Virus record (IMG/VR): IMGVR_UViG_3300020419_000010
Location: 1 to 64,000 of that record
Source of the DNA: a virus
DNA: 64,000 bases
Direction: 5' to 3' (one strand)
A model generated the notes under the pieces. It worked only from the letters and a program-made list of their open reading frames with translations, was not told the DNA's origin and did not search any database. Below, in pieces: positions 41,161-49,506 of the stretch. The position numbers were made by a program, and so were the translations under genes. Each line of letters starts with the position of its first letter. Position 1 is the stretch's first letter.

Positions 41161-41505
41161 ATGAATTTATTTGACGCAGTTCCAGTTATCGTTAACGATA
41201 TGTTCTCAGGATACAGACCAGAGCAGAGCATATCCACAGGAGAGAAAGCAATGGCAGTAAAGAACAGTATATTAGCGACAGATTCGCTAGATTATGGTAA
41301 TATGAAGAGAGCGACATATTCGCATGTTCACACTATGGTATCGAACGCAATCGACCTATTAATAAACGATAAAGACACATTTTGGAATGTACTATATCCA
41401 GACAATCTAACACCAGAGCAGAAACTATCCCCACTATTCAGATATAACACACTATACGGAGATACAATCTATTCTACCGAAGTCCCAACACTAAAATTTC
41501 AGTAA
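41161..41505 (+). CDS. Hypothetical protein
   Basis: 114 aa from ATG 41161, behind CAACCACAGG; the frame start at 41113 lies in the terminator. MNLFDAVPVIVNDMFSGYRP, helical. Its DNA has unusually many TCG/GCG codons for this phage. First gene of a three-gene operon with an oxygenase. Confidence 0.74.
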   Translation: MNLFDAVPVIVNDMFSGYRPEQSISTGEKAMAVKNSILATDSLDYGNMKRATYSHVHTMVSNAIDLLINDKDTFWNVLYPDNLTPEQKLSPLFRYNTLYGDTIYSTEVPTLKFQ

Positions 41506-41517
41506 GGAGCAATAACA

Positions 41518-41763
41518 ATGATTTTTAACTATGATGACTGTACATTTGAAGCATACGAGAGAGACGGATATATGTATTACAGAGAGGTTTCCCAAGGCGG
41601 AGACCCATTATACGACTTTATTAAGTTAGAGTGGCATCAGTTCGATTTTATCAACACCACAGAGGACTTAGTAGAGATATTAGAGGATATGGAGTCATGT
41701 TTCGATAATGTCATAAATACGCATGACCAGACAGAGCAAACACCTTATAGTTTTTATCATTAA
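41518..41763 (+). CDS. Small acidic hypothetical protein
   Basis: 81 aa (MIFNYDDCTFEAYERDGYMY...), behind AAGGAG. Acidic, aromatic-rich. Stop overlaps the next ATG. Confidence 0.74.
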   Translation: MIFNYDDCTFEAYERDGYMYYREVSQGGDPLYDFIKLEWHQFDFINTTEDLVEILEDMESCFDNVINTHDQTEQTPYSFYH

Positions 41764-42389
41764 TGAGCGACTCTACAATTAACTTATCCGATAGTCTCGA
41801 AACAGCGATTGATTTTGAGACTTATGGATTATTCATGATACCAGTTACAAAGTATTCAGCAACCGCACTTGTTGATGATGTTTTGAAGTGGGCAAGAAAT
41901 CAGGATTTTGTTAAACATGATAGGCAGGCAATTTCCCATAACATTCAACAAATCGGAGAGACTAACCAAATTTTAACAGATATACCAGAGTTAAAGGCAT
42001 TACTGTTAGAAGTGGCAAGAAAGCATAATGAAAGCGGATTAAACTATGCTAGTAATTTTGAGATAAGCGACTGTTACCTAGAAGTTGCACATCAGGGAGC
42101 GATTTATGCACCACATGAACACAGTAATTGCTTATTCTCAGGCACTTATTTTATATCATACGAGAAAGATGCACACAGTTATTTGAAATTCAAACGTAAT
42201 ACAATTTCAAATACATATCCTATTATGATGCTACCATACGAGAGCATGACCGCATTCAATTTACAGGAAGCGACAATCCCATACGCAGCAGGGGATATTG
42301 TGATTTATCCAAGTAACCTAACACATGGTTTTGACAGCAATCCAACAGACAATCGGATAACATTAACCTTTAATGTGATACCTATTTAA
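41763..42389 (+). CDS. 2OG-Fe(II) oxygenase, HxH type
   Basis: 208 aa. GLFMIPVTKY start, SDCYLEVAHQGAIYAPHEHSNCLFSGTYFISY with H118-E-H120 in the family position before SG, GDIVIYPSNLTHGF with H188, NRITLTFN with R198. The N-terminal 25 residues are an extra extension. It is the second oxygenase placed last in an operon of tiny early genes, after the one at 34401. Confidence 0.87.
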   Translation: MSDSTINLSDSLETAIDFETYGLFMIPVTKYSATALVDDVLKWARNQDFVKHDRQAISHNIQQIGETNQILTDIPELKALLLEVARKHNESGLNYASNFEISDCYLEVAHQGAIYAPHEHSNCLFSGTYFISYEKDAHSYLKFKRNTISNTYPIMMLPYESMTAFNLQEATIPYAAGDIVIYPSNLTHGFDSNPTDNRITLTFNVIPI

Positions 42390-42580
42390 AATGTACAAAT
42401 AAATGTATGTGTGTGTTCAATAGGTCTCGGTACATTGCTACCTCGGACTGTAACACATCAGGCGAGAGTTGTCAAGTAATGCGAGGAAATTCTGACAGTT
42501 CGCCCTGACTGTTTTGCCCCTCTTGACTCTACCGACAGATCTGGTATAATATATAATGAGCAGACTTTGCCCTGATCGCT
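42390..42580 (+). promoter_or_regulatory. Spacer with strong promoter and variant dyad
   Basis: TTGACT (42523-42528), 16 bp, TATAAT (42545-42550) is the best classical promoter of the window. TGACAGT (42493-42499) and ACTGT (42508-42512) form a dyad with an 8-bp gap whose right side is about 30 bp from the -10, a variant of the modules. The rest of the spacer shows direct-repeat remnants (TTTGCCC blocks) but no gene. Confidence 0.6.
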
Positions 42581-42784
42581 TTGCCCTCTTTGACTTCGCT
42601 GGCAGTATTTCCCCCTGTTGTATTAGAGACAGTTCCCCCTGTTACTATTATAATAGGTAAATCTCATGCTGGTTACTATTGGAAGTATAATTATACAGGG
42701 TGCGAACCAATGGGGTATTTCTTTAATTACTCACAGGCATTGCAAGATGCTTTAACCTACTCAACTAAACACTATGCCGACTAA
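42581..42784 (+). CDS. Small hypothetical protein, start uncertain
   Basis: Open frame of 67 aa with only TTG-type starts (42581, 42590) near the front. The reliable part is the second half: GKSHAGYYWKYNYTGCEPMGYFFNYSQALQDALTYS. The first 25 codons are made of direct repeats (TTCCCCCTGTT twice) and may be leader rather than coding. It overlaps the next gene by 11 bases. Confidence 0.5.
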   Translation: MPSLTSLAVFPPVVLETVPPVTIIIGKSHAGYYWKYNYTGCEPMGYFFNYSQALQDALTYSTKHYAD

Positions 42785-42962
42785 GTATAAATTACTACTA
42801 GACTTATACGACATGGGAGGGTTGCCACCTGATGAACAGATAGACCTTATCCAGTTCTTAATAGATACAGAGTTAAGGGAGGAGTTACACCAGTATGCAC
42901 CCATATGTGAGTATTTCATTCTAGAAGGACTATGTTATGATGTAGCAATTCATGATACATAA
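42774..42962 (+). CDS. Small conserved-type hypothetical protein
   Basis: 62 aa (MPTKYKLLLDLYDMGGLPPD...; EQIDLIQFLIDTELREELHQY). Compact helical protein with a pattern I associate with small cyanophage/marine phage proteins, but cannot name. Starts inside the preceding gene. Confidence 0.72.
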   Translation: MPTKYKLLLDLYDMGGLPPDEQIDLIQFLIDTELREELHQYAPICEYFILEGLCYDVAIHDT

Positions 42963-43151
42963 GACAGTTAATTACAGTTGTTAATTAACACTTAGGACAG
43001 TTATTTCATGCTGTTTGTTATTATATTGGGTTGCCGATATAAAAGGGTTCCTAGTTCATAAGCTATAAAAGTATCCCAGAGGGGTAGATATAATTCGATT
43101 CTTTGTCAAAGTCTATATACAAAAAATTCCCCAGGTAGAAAATCACTCTCT
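42963..43151 (+). promoter_or_regulatory. AT-rich spacer before the NlpC region
   Basis: Contains ACAGTT repeats (42965, 42975, 42998), a perfect palindrome GTTAATTAAC near 42979-42988, and TATATT at 43022-43027, which may be a -10 box. No CAACCAC and no gene. It separates the small early island from the structural genes downstream. Confidence 0.4.
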
Positions 43152-43835
43152 ATGTCTTCACTAATTGCTAACATGCCCGCTGAGGAGGTCTGGGTAAGGA
43201 AAGAATACCTTACTGACTTTAAGAGTGGTCATGGTGAGTTTACCCCTGGTGTGTGGGTATCATGTAAGAGTATGCCTGGTAGAGCATTCTACTTTGAGAC
43301 ATATCTACCTGAGTATGCTGCCATATATGATAAGTTACCTATCAGTGCGTTCGTCAGTCGCCCCGAGACACCTTCTCCTGATATGGATTTACCTAACTTA
43401 CAGTTCTGGAATTGTATGGACTATGGGGTGACTGCTATATGTAAACAGTTTATAGGGAGTATGGATTATGAAATATACAGTAGAGATTATGGGAATATTC
43501 GTGGTAAGTACGTTGTTACACTGGATAATTATCATGATGATATAGATAGAGTCGATTACAGTACTGCTGAGACTCCTGCTGAACACAAGAGTCATAACTT
43601 AATAGAACTTGACAATGGACAGTTTGCATTGTATCCTAATAACAGGATAAGGATATATGATAACTCTCTTACACCTAAACAACCTAAGATGCCAGATTTC
43701 AAAGTGTCTACTAGGATATACAGTGTAGAGAGAGGACACATGGAACGTTATGGAGACACAGATGACTACCACTATGGACTATCAGAGACCGTCAATGGAG
43801 ATGATGAGGAAGACATATTGTCAGTGGGTGGATAG
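43152..43835 (+). CDS. Hypothetical protein
   Basis: 227 aa, acidic (MSSLIANMPAEEVWVRKEYL...; KSMPGRAFYFETYLPEYAA; FALYPNNRIRIYDNSL). Mostly beta with many Tyr and Asp. It sits upstream of the NlpC/P60-like gene and overlaps it. Function unknown; a virion or lysis role would fit the position. Confidence 0.72.
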   Translation: MSSLIANMPAEEVWVRKEYLTDFKSGHGEFTPGVWVSCKSMPGRAFYFETYLPEYAAIYDKLPISAFVSRPETPSPDMDLPNLQFWNCMDYGVTAICKQFIGSMDYEIYSRDYGNIRGKYVVTLDNYHDDIDRVDYSTAETPAEHKSHNLIELDNGQFALYPNNRIRIYDNSLTPKQPKMPDFKVSTRIYSVERGHMERYGDTDDYHYGLSETVNGDDEEDILSVGG

Positions 43836-44298
43836 ACCATGGATTAAGGAGAAGATGAAGGTTGGTGATTGTTATGGTATATGCATGGAGTTCTATGATA
43901 AGTTCTTTGATCTAAACCTGAGAGACTATCCAAATATTAATAGGAAGGCATTGTTTATGCCTGAGTTTATCGCTGATCAGGCAGACAGATGGGAGGATGG
44001 TGTAATACATGTTTATCAGGGAGATAGGGATACACCACCACCTAGTTTAGATGATCTTATGTTTGGTGACATGATGGTCATGAAACTGTACTTAAATCCC
44101 CTACAAGGCGGTTATGCGAGTAAGGATGGGCGAATGTGTAACCACAGTGGCATTTACCTAGGACATGGTTATATGCTCCATCATGCATGGTTAGATCCAA
44201 GTAACATAGTGGACTTAAAGATTGATGGGTATTTGCTGAGGGCAGTAGAACTTGTTCTTAGATCACCACATGTTGCAAACTATACAAATCCTATATAA
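43795..44298 (+). CDS. NlpC/P60-like cysteine peptidase
   Basis: About 167 aa from ATG 43795; ATGs at 43750, 43801 and 43804 are alternatives. VGDCYGICMEFYDKFFDL holds the candidate catalytic Cys, LDDLMFGDMMVMKL the family GD turn, NHSGIYLGHGYMLHHAWL the catalytic His and a second polar residue. NlpC/P60 enzymes cut gamma-D-Glu-diaminopimelate links in peptidoglycan; in phages they act in tail assembly or entry (lambda gpK type). With the muralytic domain of the first gene this gives two wall-active proteins in the window. Confidence 0.78.
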   Translation: MEMMRKTYCQWVDRPWIKEKMKVGDCYGICMEFYDKFFDLNLRDYPNINRKALFMPEFIADQADRWEDGVIHVYQGDRDTPPPSLDDLMFGDMMVMKLYLNPLQGGYASKDGRMCNHSGIYLGHGYMLHHAWLDPSNIVDLKIDGYLLRAVELVLRSPHVANYTNPI

Positions 44299-44489
44299 TG
44301 ATGACACACATTTGTAACAAGAGTATGAGTAGACGATTCACATTACCTGTTGAGGTTGATGATTTCGGTGACATGTCGATAACATTCCCAGCAGAGTTAA
44401 TGACTGAATTGGGATGGTACGAAGGAACCGAGATAGAATATACTGAGGAACTCGACGGAAGTATTATATTAAGAAAAGCAGAAAAATAA
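44298..44489 (+). CDS. AbrB/MazE-like DNA-binding domain protein
   Basis: 63 aa. RRFTLPVEVDDFGDMSITFPAELMTELGWYEGTEIEYTEELDGSIILRK follows the swapped-hairpin pattern V-D-xG-xxxIP-xxL-xxLGW-xGt-x(v/i)-x(6)dGsI-L. Such proteins are antitoxins or transition-state regulators. It starts on the last base of the preceding stop. It may bind the dyads described here, but nothing in the sequence links them directly. Confidence 0.72.
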   Translation: MMTHICNKSMSRRFTLPVEVDDFGDMSITFPAELMTELGWYEGTEIEYTEELDGSIILRKAEK

Positions 44490-44501
44490 CCCCTTAACAT
44501 T

Positions 44502-45170
44502 ATGAAGAGCGTGAGTCAACAGATGCAATGGTTCGGAGTCGAAGCATGTGCAGGGAGAGTAAAATACGATGATCCAAGAATGTATCATTTTAGGAGTTGG
44601 GAACCAAAGACTCCTTTTGCTCCAAGGTTTGATTGCCCGATGTGGTTAGATCAGGTAGAACCAGAGAAATGTAAAAAAATCCTAGAACAATGGGAAGAAG
44701 AAAAACGTCCGTGGGCAACATATAACTTCTTTGACGAGCAAACAGAAAATAACCTCTTACCTGAGATTAGTTTGATGACTGGGGCATTTTGTGATATACT
44801 TGAAGTAGAGATGCCTGAGAACTTATGGGTTCGTGGTTGGATTCATAAATTAACTGTCGGGCAGCACTTGCCAACTCATCATCATAGTATTCATGAGAAT
44901 ACTTTCCTATCGGGTAATATGTTACTTACACATAGTAAGACACCTACTGAGTATTACATTCCTGGGTACTCTCTATATGGTGGTAACCTAACTCCTGCCC
45001 CTATCCCTGGTATGACTACGATCTTCCCTTCTTGGTTAGAACATAAAGTAGGCACAGTCAAGGAAACAAGGATTGCTCTTGCATGGGACATATATACTCA
45101 GGAAGCAATAGACTACTGTAAGAGAAGTTCACCTTCTAATGAAATGATGATGTCTATACCTTTTAACTAA
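44502..45170 (+). CDS. 2OG-Fe(II) oxygenase-like protein
   Basis: 222 aa. WVRGWIHKLTVGQHLPTHHHSIHENTFLSGNMLLTHS has a His cluster (H126-H128, H131) before SG, then GMTTIFPSWLEHKVG with H181 and TRIALAWD with R190. The central alignment needs one inserted residue, so the exact ligands are unclear. It stands apart from the main cluster, in front of fibre genes, and overlaps the next gene by one base. Confidence 0.76.
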   Translation: MKSVSQQMQWFGVEACAGRVKYDDPRMYHFRSWEPKTPFAPRFDCPMWLDQVEPEKCKKILEQWEEEKRPWATYNFFDEQTENNLLPEISLMTGAFCDILEVEMPENLWVRGWIHKLTVGQHLPTHHHSIHENTFLSGNMLLTHSKTPTEYYIPGYSLYGGNLTPAPIPGMTTIFPSWLEHKVGTVKETRIALAWDIYTQEAIDYCKRSSPSNEMMMSIPFN

Positions 45171-45418
45171 TGGATAACGAATTCTTAGACGCATATAAAG
45201 AACACATGGATATGATCTCCAAGGCATTGGAGAACCTTGCTGCTCGTATGCAAACACTAGAAGGTGCTATGGGTCGTATGCCTGCACCTGGGGCAGACAT
45301 GATAAAGTATAAACCAGATGGTTACCAAGATCACCTAAACATTAAGGAAGTGTTAGATGATCTGTATATGCGACTAAATATGTTAGAAGACAGAGTTAAT
45401 CAACACAACATACCTTAG
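45170..45418 (+). CDS. Small coiled-coil protein
   Basis: 82 aa (MDNEFLDAYKEHMDMISKAL...; ENLAARMQTLEGAMGRM; IKEVLDDLYMRLNMLEDRV). Two heptad helices with a short linker. Probably a structural or chaperone partner of the fibre protein it overlaps. Confidence 0.72.
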   Translation: MDNEFLDAYKEHMDMISKALENLAARMQTLEGAMGRMPAPGADMIKYKPDGYQDHLNIKEVLDDLYMRLNMLEDRVNQHNIP

Positions 45419-48400
45419 TGGCAATATACATCCTCGAAACTGGGAGAGGATTTCCAAATGTAGATGCAGGGGGAGAATATCAACAGACATGGGAACGTCC
45501 ATCGTCTAGTAGATACAAATCACACAAGTTTCATTCGGGACCTGGCACCAACTACAACATAACCTTTAATGACGACGGACCTGGGTCCAGTATCTTCGGT
45601 CAGGACAAGGTGTATTATATTGGGAATCAGGAAGAGATATGTGTAGGTAACTGTGATAATGAAAGAATAGGATTCCATCGCTTCTATCGTGCTGATGGTA
45701 GTAACAGAGATCATAAGTATTCTCCTAACAGTGAACTCAGATATCCAGAAGACTTTCCTGGTGACACAAGAGGAAGTAGAAAGAACTTAGCACACTCATA
45801 TAACAAAGAACCAAGAAACGGTCAAGCAGTATTCTTTATGTCAGGCACTAATGTGTCAGGCACAACTCAACTATACCAATGGTATAACGCAACTCTTAAC
45901 GATAGTGCACTCAGTACAGCAACTTCATACCTAAGTGGGTATGTCAATGTAGGCACAGTTGGATACATTTATACATCTGCATCAAATGCATCGACCTATG
46001 CTGACACTGGTGAGACAGCAGTGCCACTATATGAGTATTATAGAAACACAAATAACAGAAAGAGAGATCACTTCTACACAGCAGACCCAACAGTAGAAGT
46101 AAATTTACAGACAAACGTTGCAGGAGTACCTAATCCAAGAGATCCTCGTGAACAAGAGTATCAGTATGTGGGTATTGTGGGGTATGTCTTTCAAGAAGAC
46201 CTAGGTCAAGGTAACAGAAAGACACTAAGAGACCAAGGAATCATAGGACCAACTGGTTATGGTAGTCCAGTAACCTATGGAACGAGAGCAGGATGGTATA
46301 ATTGGGACGCAACTGGTGCTGGAATCTATACTCAGAAGAATTATGAGTATCAATATGATGCAAATGCTGGTCCACTCAACCCAACTCCGACTCAAAGACG
46401 TAATAATCGGTGGAGAGGAACTCCATCAACCTCTGCATTTCCTAATTTTGGTTGGGGAGATCCAACTCTCTGCCCAAATTTAAACACAGATGCATTATTT
46501 GAGTGGGTCTATGGTAAAAGTGGAGCAGTCAAAGCAGCAGTTCCGAGGTATTTGGAGTTTCATACTCTCTTTGATAGTCAATTTACCTATTATGTGTACG
46601 ATACTTCCTATCCATGGAAGGGTCCTGTCTTCGGAATCCAGTATGCGACGTCAAATCGTAACTGTTGCCCCAATCAATCCTCTGGTGACAACTGTATTTG
46701 TAACGAATCACTCCTTACTTACGACTACTACTCACATTTTTATGAGATTAGAGAGGATTCTTGGAAGACTACACGTTCTAAGATGGCAATTACTGGTGCA
46801 CCTGGCGGAACTGGTGTCAATGAGTCGTTCAAAACTGTTGACACAGACACAAAACGTATACTTTTCCGTTACACATCCAGATTTGGTGACTCATTTAGCG
46901 TAGGTGACACCGTAAATGGGTGGGAAATTAGTGAAGTTGCATATTTTGGTAACAAACTAAGAGCAGGATACATGGAATTGAAGGGAGATGGTAAGATATT
47001 TACTTACAATCAGACAATTACTGCGAATGGAGAGAACGGAAAGACAGCAAATGTGATATGTGGTTATGGAATACAGGACAAAGCAGGGTTCTTTGGAGTA
47101 TATGAGTTCCCTAAACGTATATCTTACTACCGAGTTGAGATAGATAAGACCGCATTGGTCAGTAAACAGTCGATTGATATCGCAGATGTGGAGTGTGAGG
47201 TCAATAAGAACGGAGAAATTCAGTCAATTAAGATAATCAATGGTGGAAGAGGGTATCTAAATCCGAAAATTGTCATAGAAGAACCCGCACAACTCACAGA
47301 AGGTGGTGCGATGGACAATGTAAAAGAGAATATGAGGCAATTAGATGGTTGGGAAGGTGCACCTTTGCGTTCTCCTACCTCTACATTGGACAATCCTGAC
47401 GGAACTAAGCACAATTTTACCTTCAATAGCATCAAAGAGAACCAAAGAGACTCGGAAAGAAGCATAGAATCCGATATGTCGGAGCGTGAAGCGAAGGTTC
47501 CTTATGGAAAAGACTCAAATACACAGATTGTTGGTGCAGATGAAGAACCAGATGTGGATGAAGTCTCCGTATCTATGAACGATAGATCAAAAGTAAGAAC
47601 AATTAGTGCGGAACATAGGAGAAGAGGTAAGTTCAGACAGGCAAAAGTGGAGGTTTTATCCCTAACTGACGACGGAGCGATAGATGAGATCGTGATTAGA
47701 GACCGTGGATTTGGTTATGACACCGATCCTAACCGCAAACCAAAGGTTTGGATCATCCAAACAGAGGATGAGCAGTATAAAATGCGTGGTCCTAATACAA
47801 AAACACAGCAAAAGGAGTTCAAGAACACCATAGATGCTAATGAAAAGACCGAAGACCTTACTGAAAGGATGCGTGGAACTGGTGTAGAACCCTCACAGGG
47901 GTCACAAGAGGTCACTGGTATCAAAGGAGAGGTGCGTACGAAGAGTGGAGCGAAAGAAAATCAACTTTCTATCATGGATGATGGTGTCATGGGGTCATTT
48001 GAAAGCATGATGGAAGGGTTCACTGCTGAATATCCTACTGGATACATCAAGATGACCAGTCCTGACGACGTTGAGAAGACTAAACTCTGTAATAACTTAC
48101 CAGCAGGGTGTGTAAACATCGAAATGCCATCAGTTGTAGGTAAAGCATTGTTCCCAGTAGAGACCGTACAGGGCATTATAGAGGTCAATAGCAGTTTTAA
48201 GAGTGTAATGGAGAATCAATACCCAGAAATGAAACGTGGTGCAACCACATCTGACGATTCTACGTCCTCTCTAAGCGATTTGTACGGGTGGAATAGTGGT
48301 GATGAGTGTATTTCCATAGCCCAACCCAAGTTTAAGACCGTTACACGTCTCCAAGACCTACCTTGTCCCTATGTTGATGATGATACTGGTAAGAACTTTG

Positions 48401-49506
48401 GGTGGATGATCTACAAATACTGTGCAGCAGAGGGTGACAACGCATCATTTAAGGTTTCTTTGTCTGTTGAGGGCAAAACAACAGGTCCACAGGGTGAAGC
48501 ATTCATGGAATTCATGCAAAAGTTGGCAAGACCCCAAGTTCAAGCAACTAGACCTGTGATTGATAGTGGAAATAAGAAGAAAATGTGGAGATGTACTCGT
48601 CAGAACATTGAAGGAAGGTGTTATTGGGCACCTAGCGGAGCAGATGACGTAGTTTTCGTGCCAGTTGGACTTGATGAGAACACTTTTAGTTGGGATGCTG
48701 CTGGTTTTTCGGAAGTACAGCAACTTGAACTCTGGTTAGGCAACAATTTTGTCCATTCTACTAAGAGTGTAACTGGAAGTGGCAACAATTTCTCCCAAAC
48801 CTTCAATGTAATTTCGGTTTCTGCGCTTTCTGGTGGAGTTCCACCTAATGAATGTTGGGATACATACCTTAGACACGGTAATAATGCTAACGGAGTGTTA
48901 GATGTTTACTCTGCGTACTACAATAACAACAATACGCAAGGTAGAACAGCAGGAGGAGGGTACTGGACGAGTAGTGGACTGTACAATGGTTATACTTGCG
49001 GGTCTAGTCCATGCTCAGGAAGTCTGAATTACTCATACGGAACATCTGGATTCAATAATAACAACGCTTGCGGTCTTGAATACGTCAATGACATCTCTGT
49101 TGCTGTTGATCCGCGTATGTTTACGCAACTTGGTATGCGTATGGGACCATATACAGGAACCATGAACGTGAAAAACTGGAACACGGGCTCTAACATCGCA
49201 TTTGGGCAAGCAGTGCAGAATATGGGCAACCCATTTTTCGCAGAATGTGAAGGAGAAGCATTTGGTCAGTCTCCTGCACAGATAAATCCACAACCTCCAC
49301 TAAAAAGACGTCGAGTTCACAAAGCGTCGCATGATCCAGGTGATGCTGAACTGTTAAAATCACAAGCACGCGATATTAACGACCTAGAATTCAGCGATGA
49401 CTCATGGAGAGAAAATTATGATCCTGATTTTGACTATGAAGCAGAAATAGCGAACAATCCAGTTTCTGATTTCTCAACTAACCCCATAACGGACATGACA
49501 CAATAA
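45418..49506 (+). CDS. Large tail-fibre/structural protein with DUF5648-like repeats
   Basis: 1362 aa from GTG 45418, overlapping the preceding TAG. Residues about 65-270 contain lectin-like blocks of the form IGFHRFYRADGSNRDHKYS and VPLYEYYRNTNNRKRDHFYTADP followed by GYVF, matching the DHFYT repeat unit of DUF5648-type domains. Two GxGY modules occur (INGGRGYLNPKIVI and IRDRGFGYDTDPNRKPKVWI), shared with the giant protein. Residues about 970-1250 are Gly/Asn/Tyr-rich with many cysteines (CGSSPCSGSLNYSYGTSG), adhesin-like. The C-terminal 110 residues are acidic. Probably a baseplate-linked host-recognition fibre. Confidence 0.78.
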   Translation: MAIYILETGRGFPNVDAGGEYQQTWERPSSSRYKSHKFHSGPGTNYNITFNDDGPGSSIFGQDKVYYIGNQEEICVGNCDNERIGFHRFYRADGSNRDHKYSPNSELRYPEDFPGDTRGSRKNLAHSYNKEPRNGQAVFFMSGTNVSGTTQLYQWYNATLNDSALSTATSYLSGYVNVGTVGYIYTSASNASTYADTGETAVPLYEYYRNTNNRKRDHFYTADPTVEVNLQTNVAGVPNPRDPREQEYQYVGIVGYVFQEDLGQGNRKTLRDQGIIGPTGYGSPVTYGTRAGWYNWDATGAGIYTQKNYEYQYDANAGPLNPTPTQRRNNRWRGTPSTSAFPNFGWGDPTLCPNLNTDALFEWVYGKSGAVKAAVPRYLEFHTLFDSQFTYYVYDTSYPWKGPVFGIQYATSNRNCCPNQSSGDNCICNESLLTYDYYSHFYEIREDSWKTTRSKMAITGAPGGTGVNESFKTVDTDTKRILFRYTSRFGDSFSVGDTVNGWEISEVAYFGNKLRAGYMELKGDGKIFTYNQTITANGENGKTANVICGYGIQDKAGFFGVYEFPKRISYYRVEIDKTALVSKQSIDIADVECEVNKNGEIQSIKIINGGRGYLNPKIVIEEPAQLTEGGAMDNVKENMRQLDGWEGAPLRSPTSTLDNPDGTKHNFTFNSIKENQRDSERSIESDMSEREAKVPYGKDSNTQIVGADEEPDVDEVSVSMNDRSKVRTISAEHRRRGKFRQAKVEVLSLTDDGAIDEIVIRDRGFGYDTDPNRKPKVWIIQTEDEQYKMRGPNTKTQQKEFKNTIDANEKTEDLTERMRGTGVEPSQGSQEVTGIKGEVRTKSGAKENQLSIMDDGVMGSFESMMEGFTAEYPTGYIKMTSPDDVEKTKLCNNLPAGCVNIEMPSVVGKALFPVETVQGIIEVNSSFKSVMENQYPEMKRGATTSDDSTSSLSDLYGWNSGDECISIAQPKFKTVTRLQDLPCPYVDDDTGKNFGWMIYKYCAAEGDNASFKVSLSVEGKTTGPQGEAFMEFMQKLARPQVQATRPVIDSGNKKKMWRCTRQNIEGRCYWAPSGADDVVFVPVGLDENTFSWDAAGFSEVQQLELWLGNNFVHSTKSVTGSGNNFSQTFNVISVSALSGGVPPNECWDTYLRHGNNANGVLDVYSAYYNNNNTQGRTAGGGYWTSSGLYNGYTCGSSPCSGSLNYSYGTSGFNNNNACGLEYVNDISVAVDPRMFTQLGMRMGPYTGTMNVKNWNTGSNIAFGQAVQNMGNPFFAECEGEAFGQSPAQINPQPPLKRRRVHKASHDPGDAELLKSQARDINDLEFSDDSWRENYDPDFDYEAEIANNPVSDFSTNPITDMTQ

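Noticed and set aside
42556-42660. 34-codon frame starting ATGAGC just after the 42545 -10 box
   Set aside because: Composition follows the direct repeats and the product looks random; kept only as a possible leader.
42963-43151. Possible tRNA (ATTCGATTC resembles a T-arm)
   Set aside because: No matching acceptor stem, D-arm or anticodon arm could be built around it.
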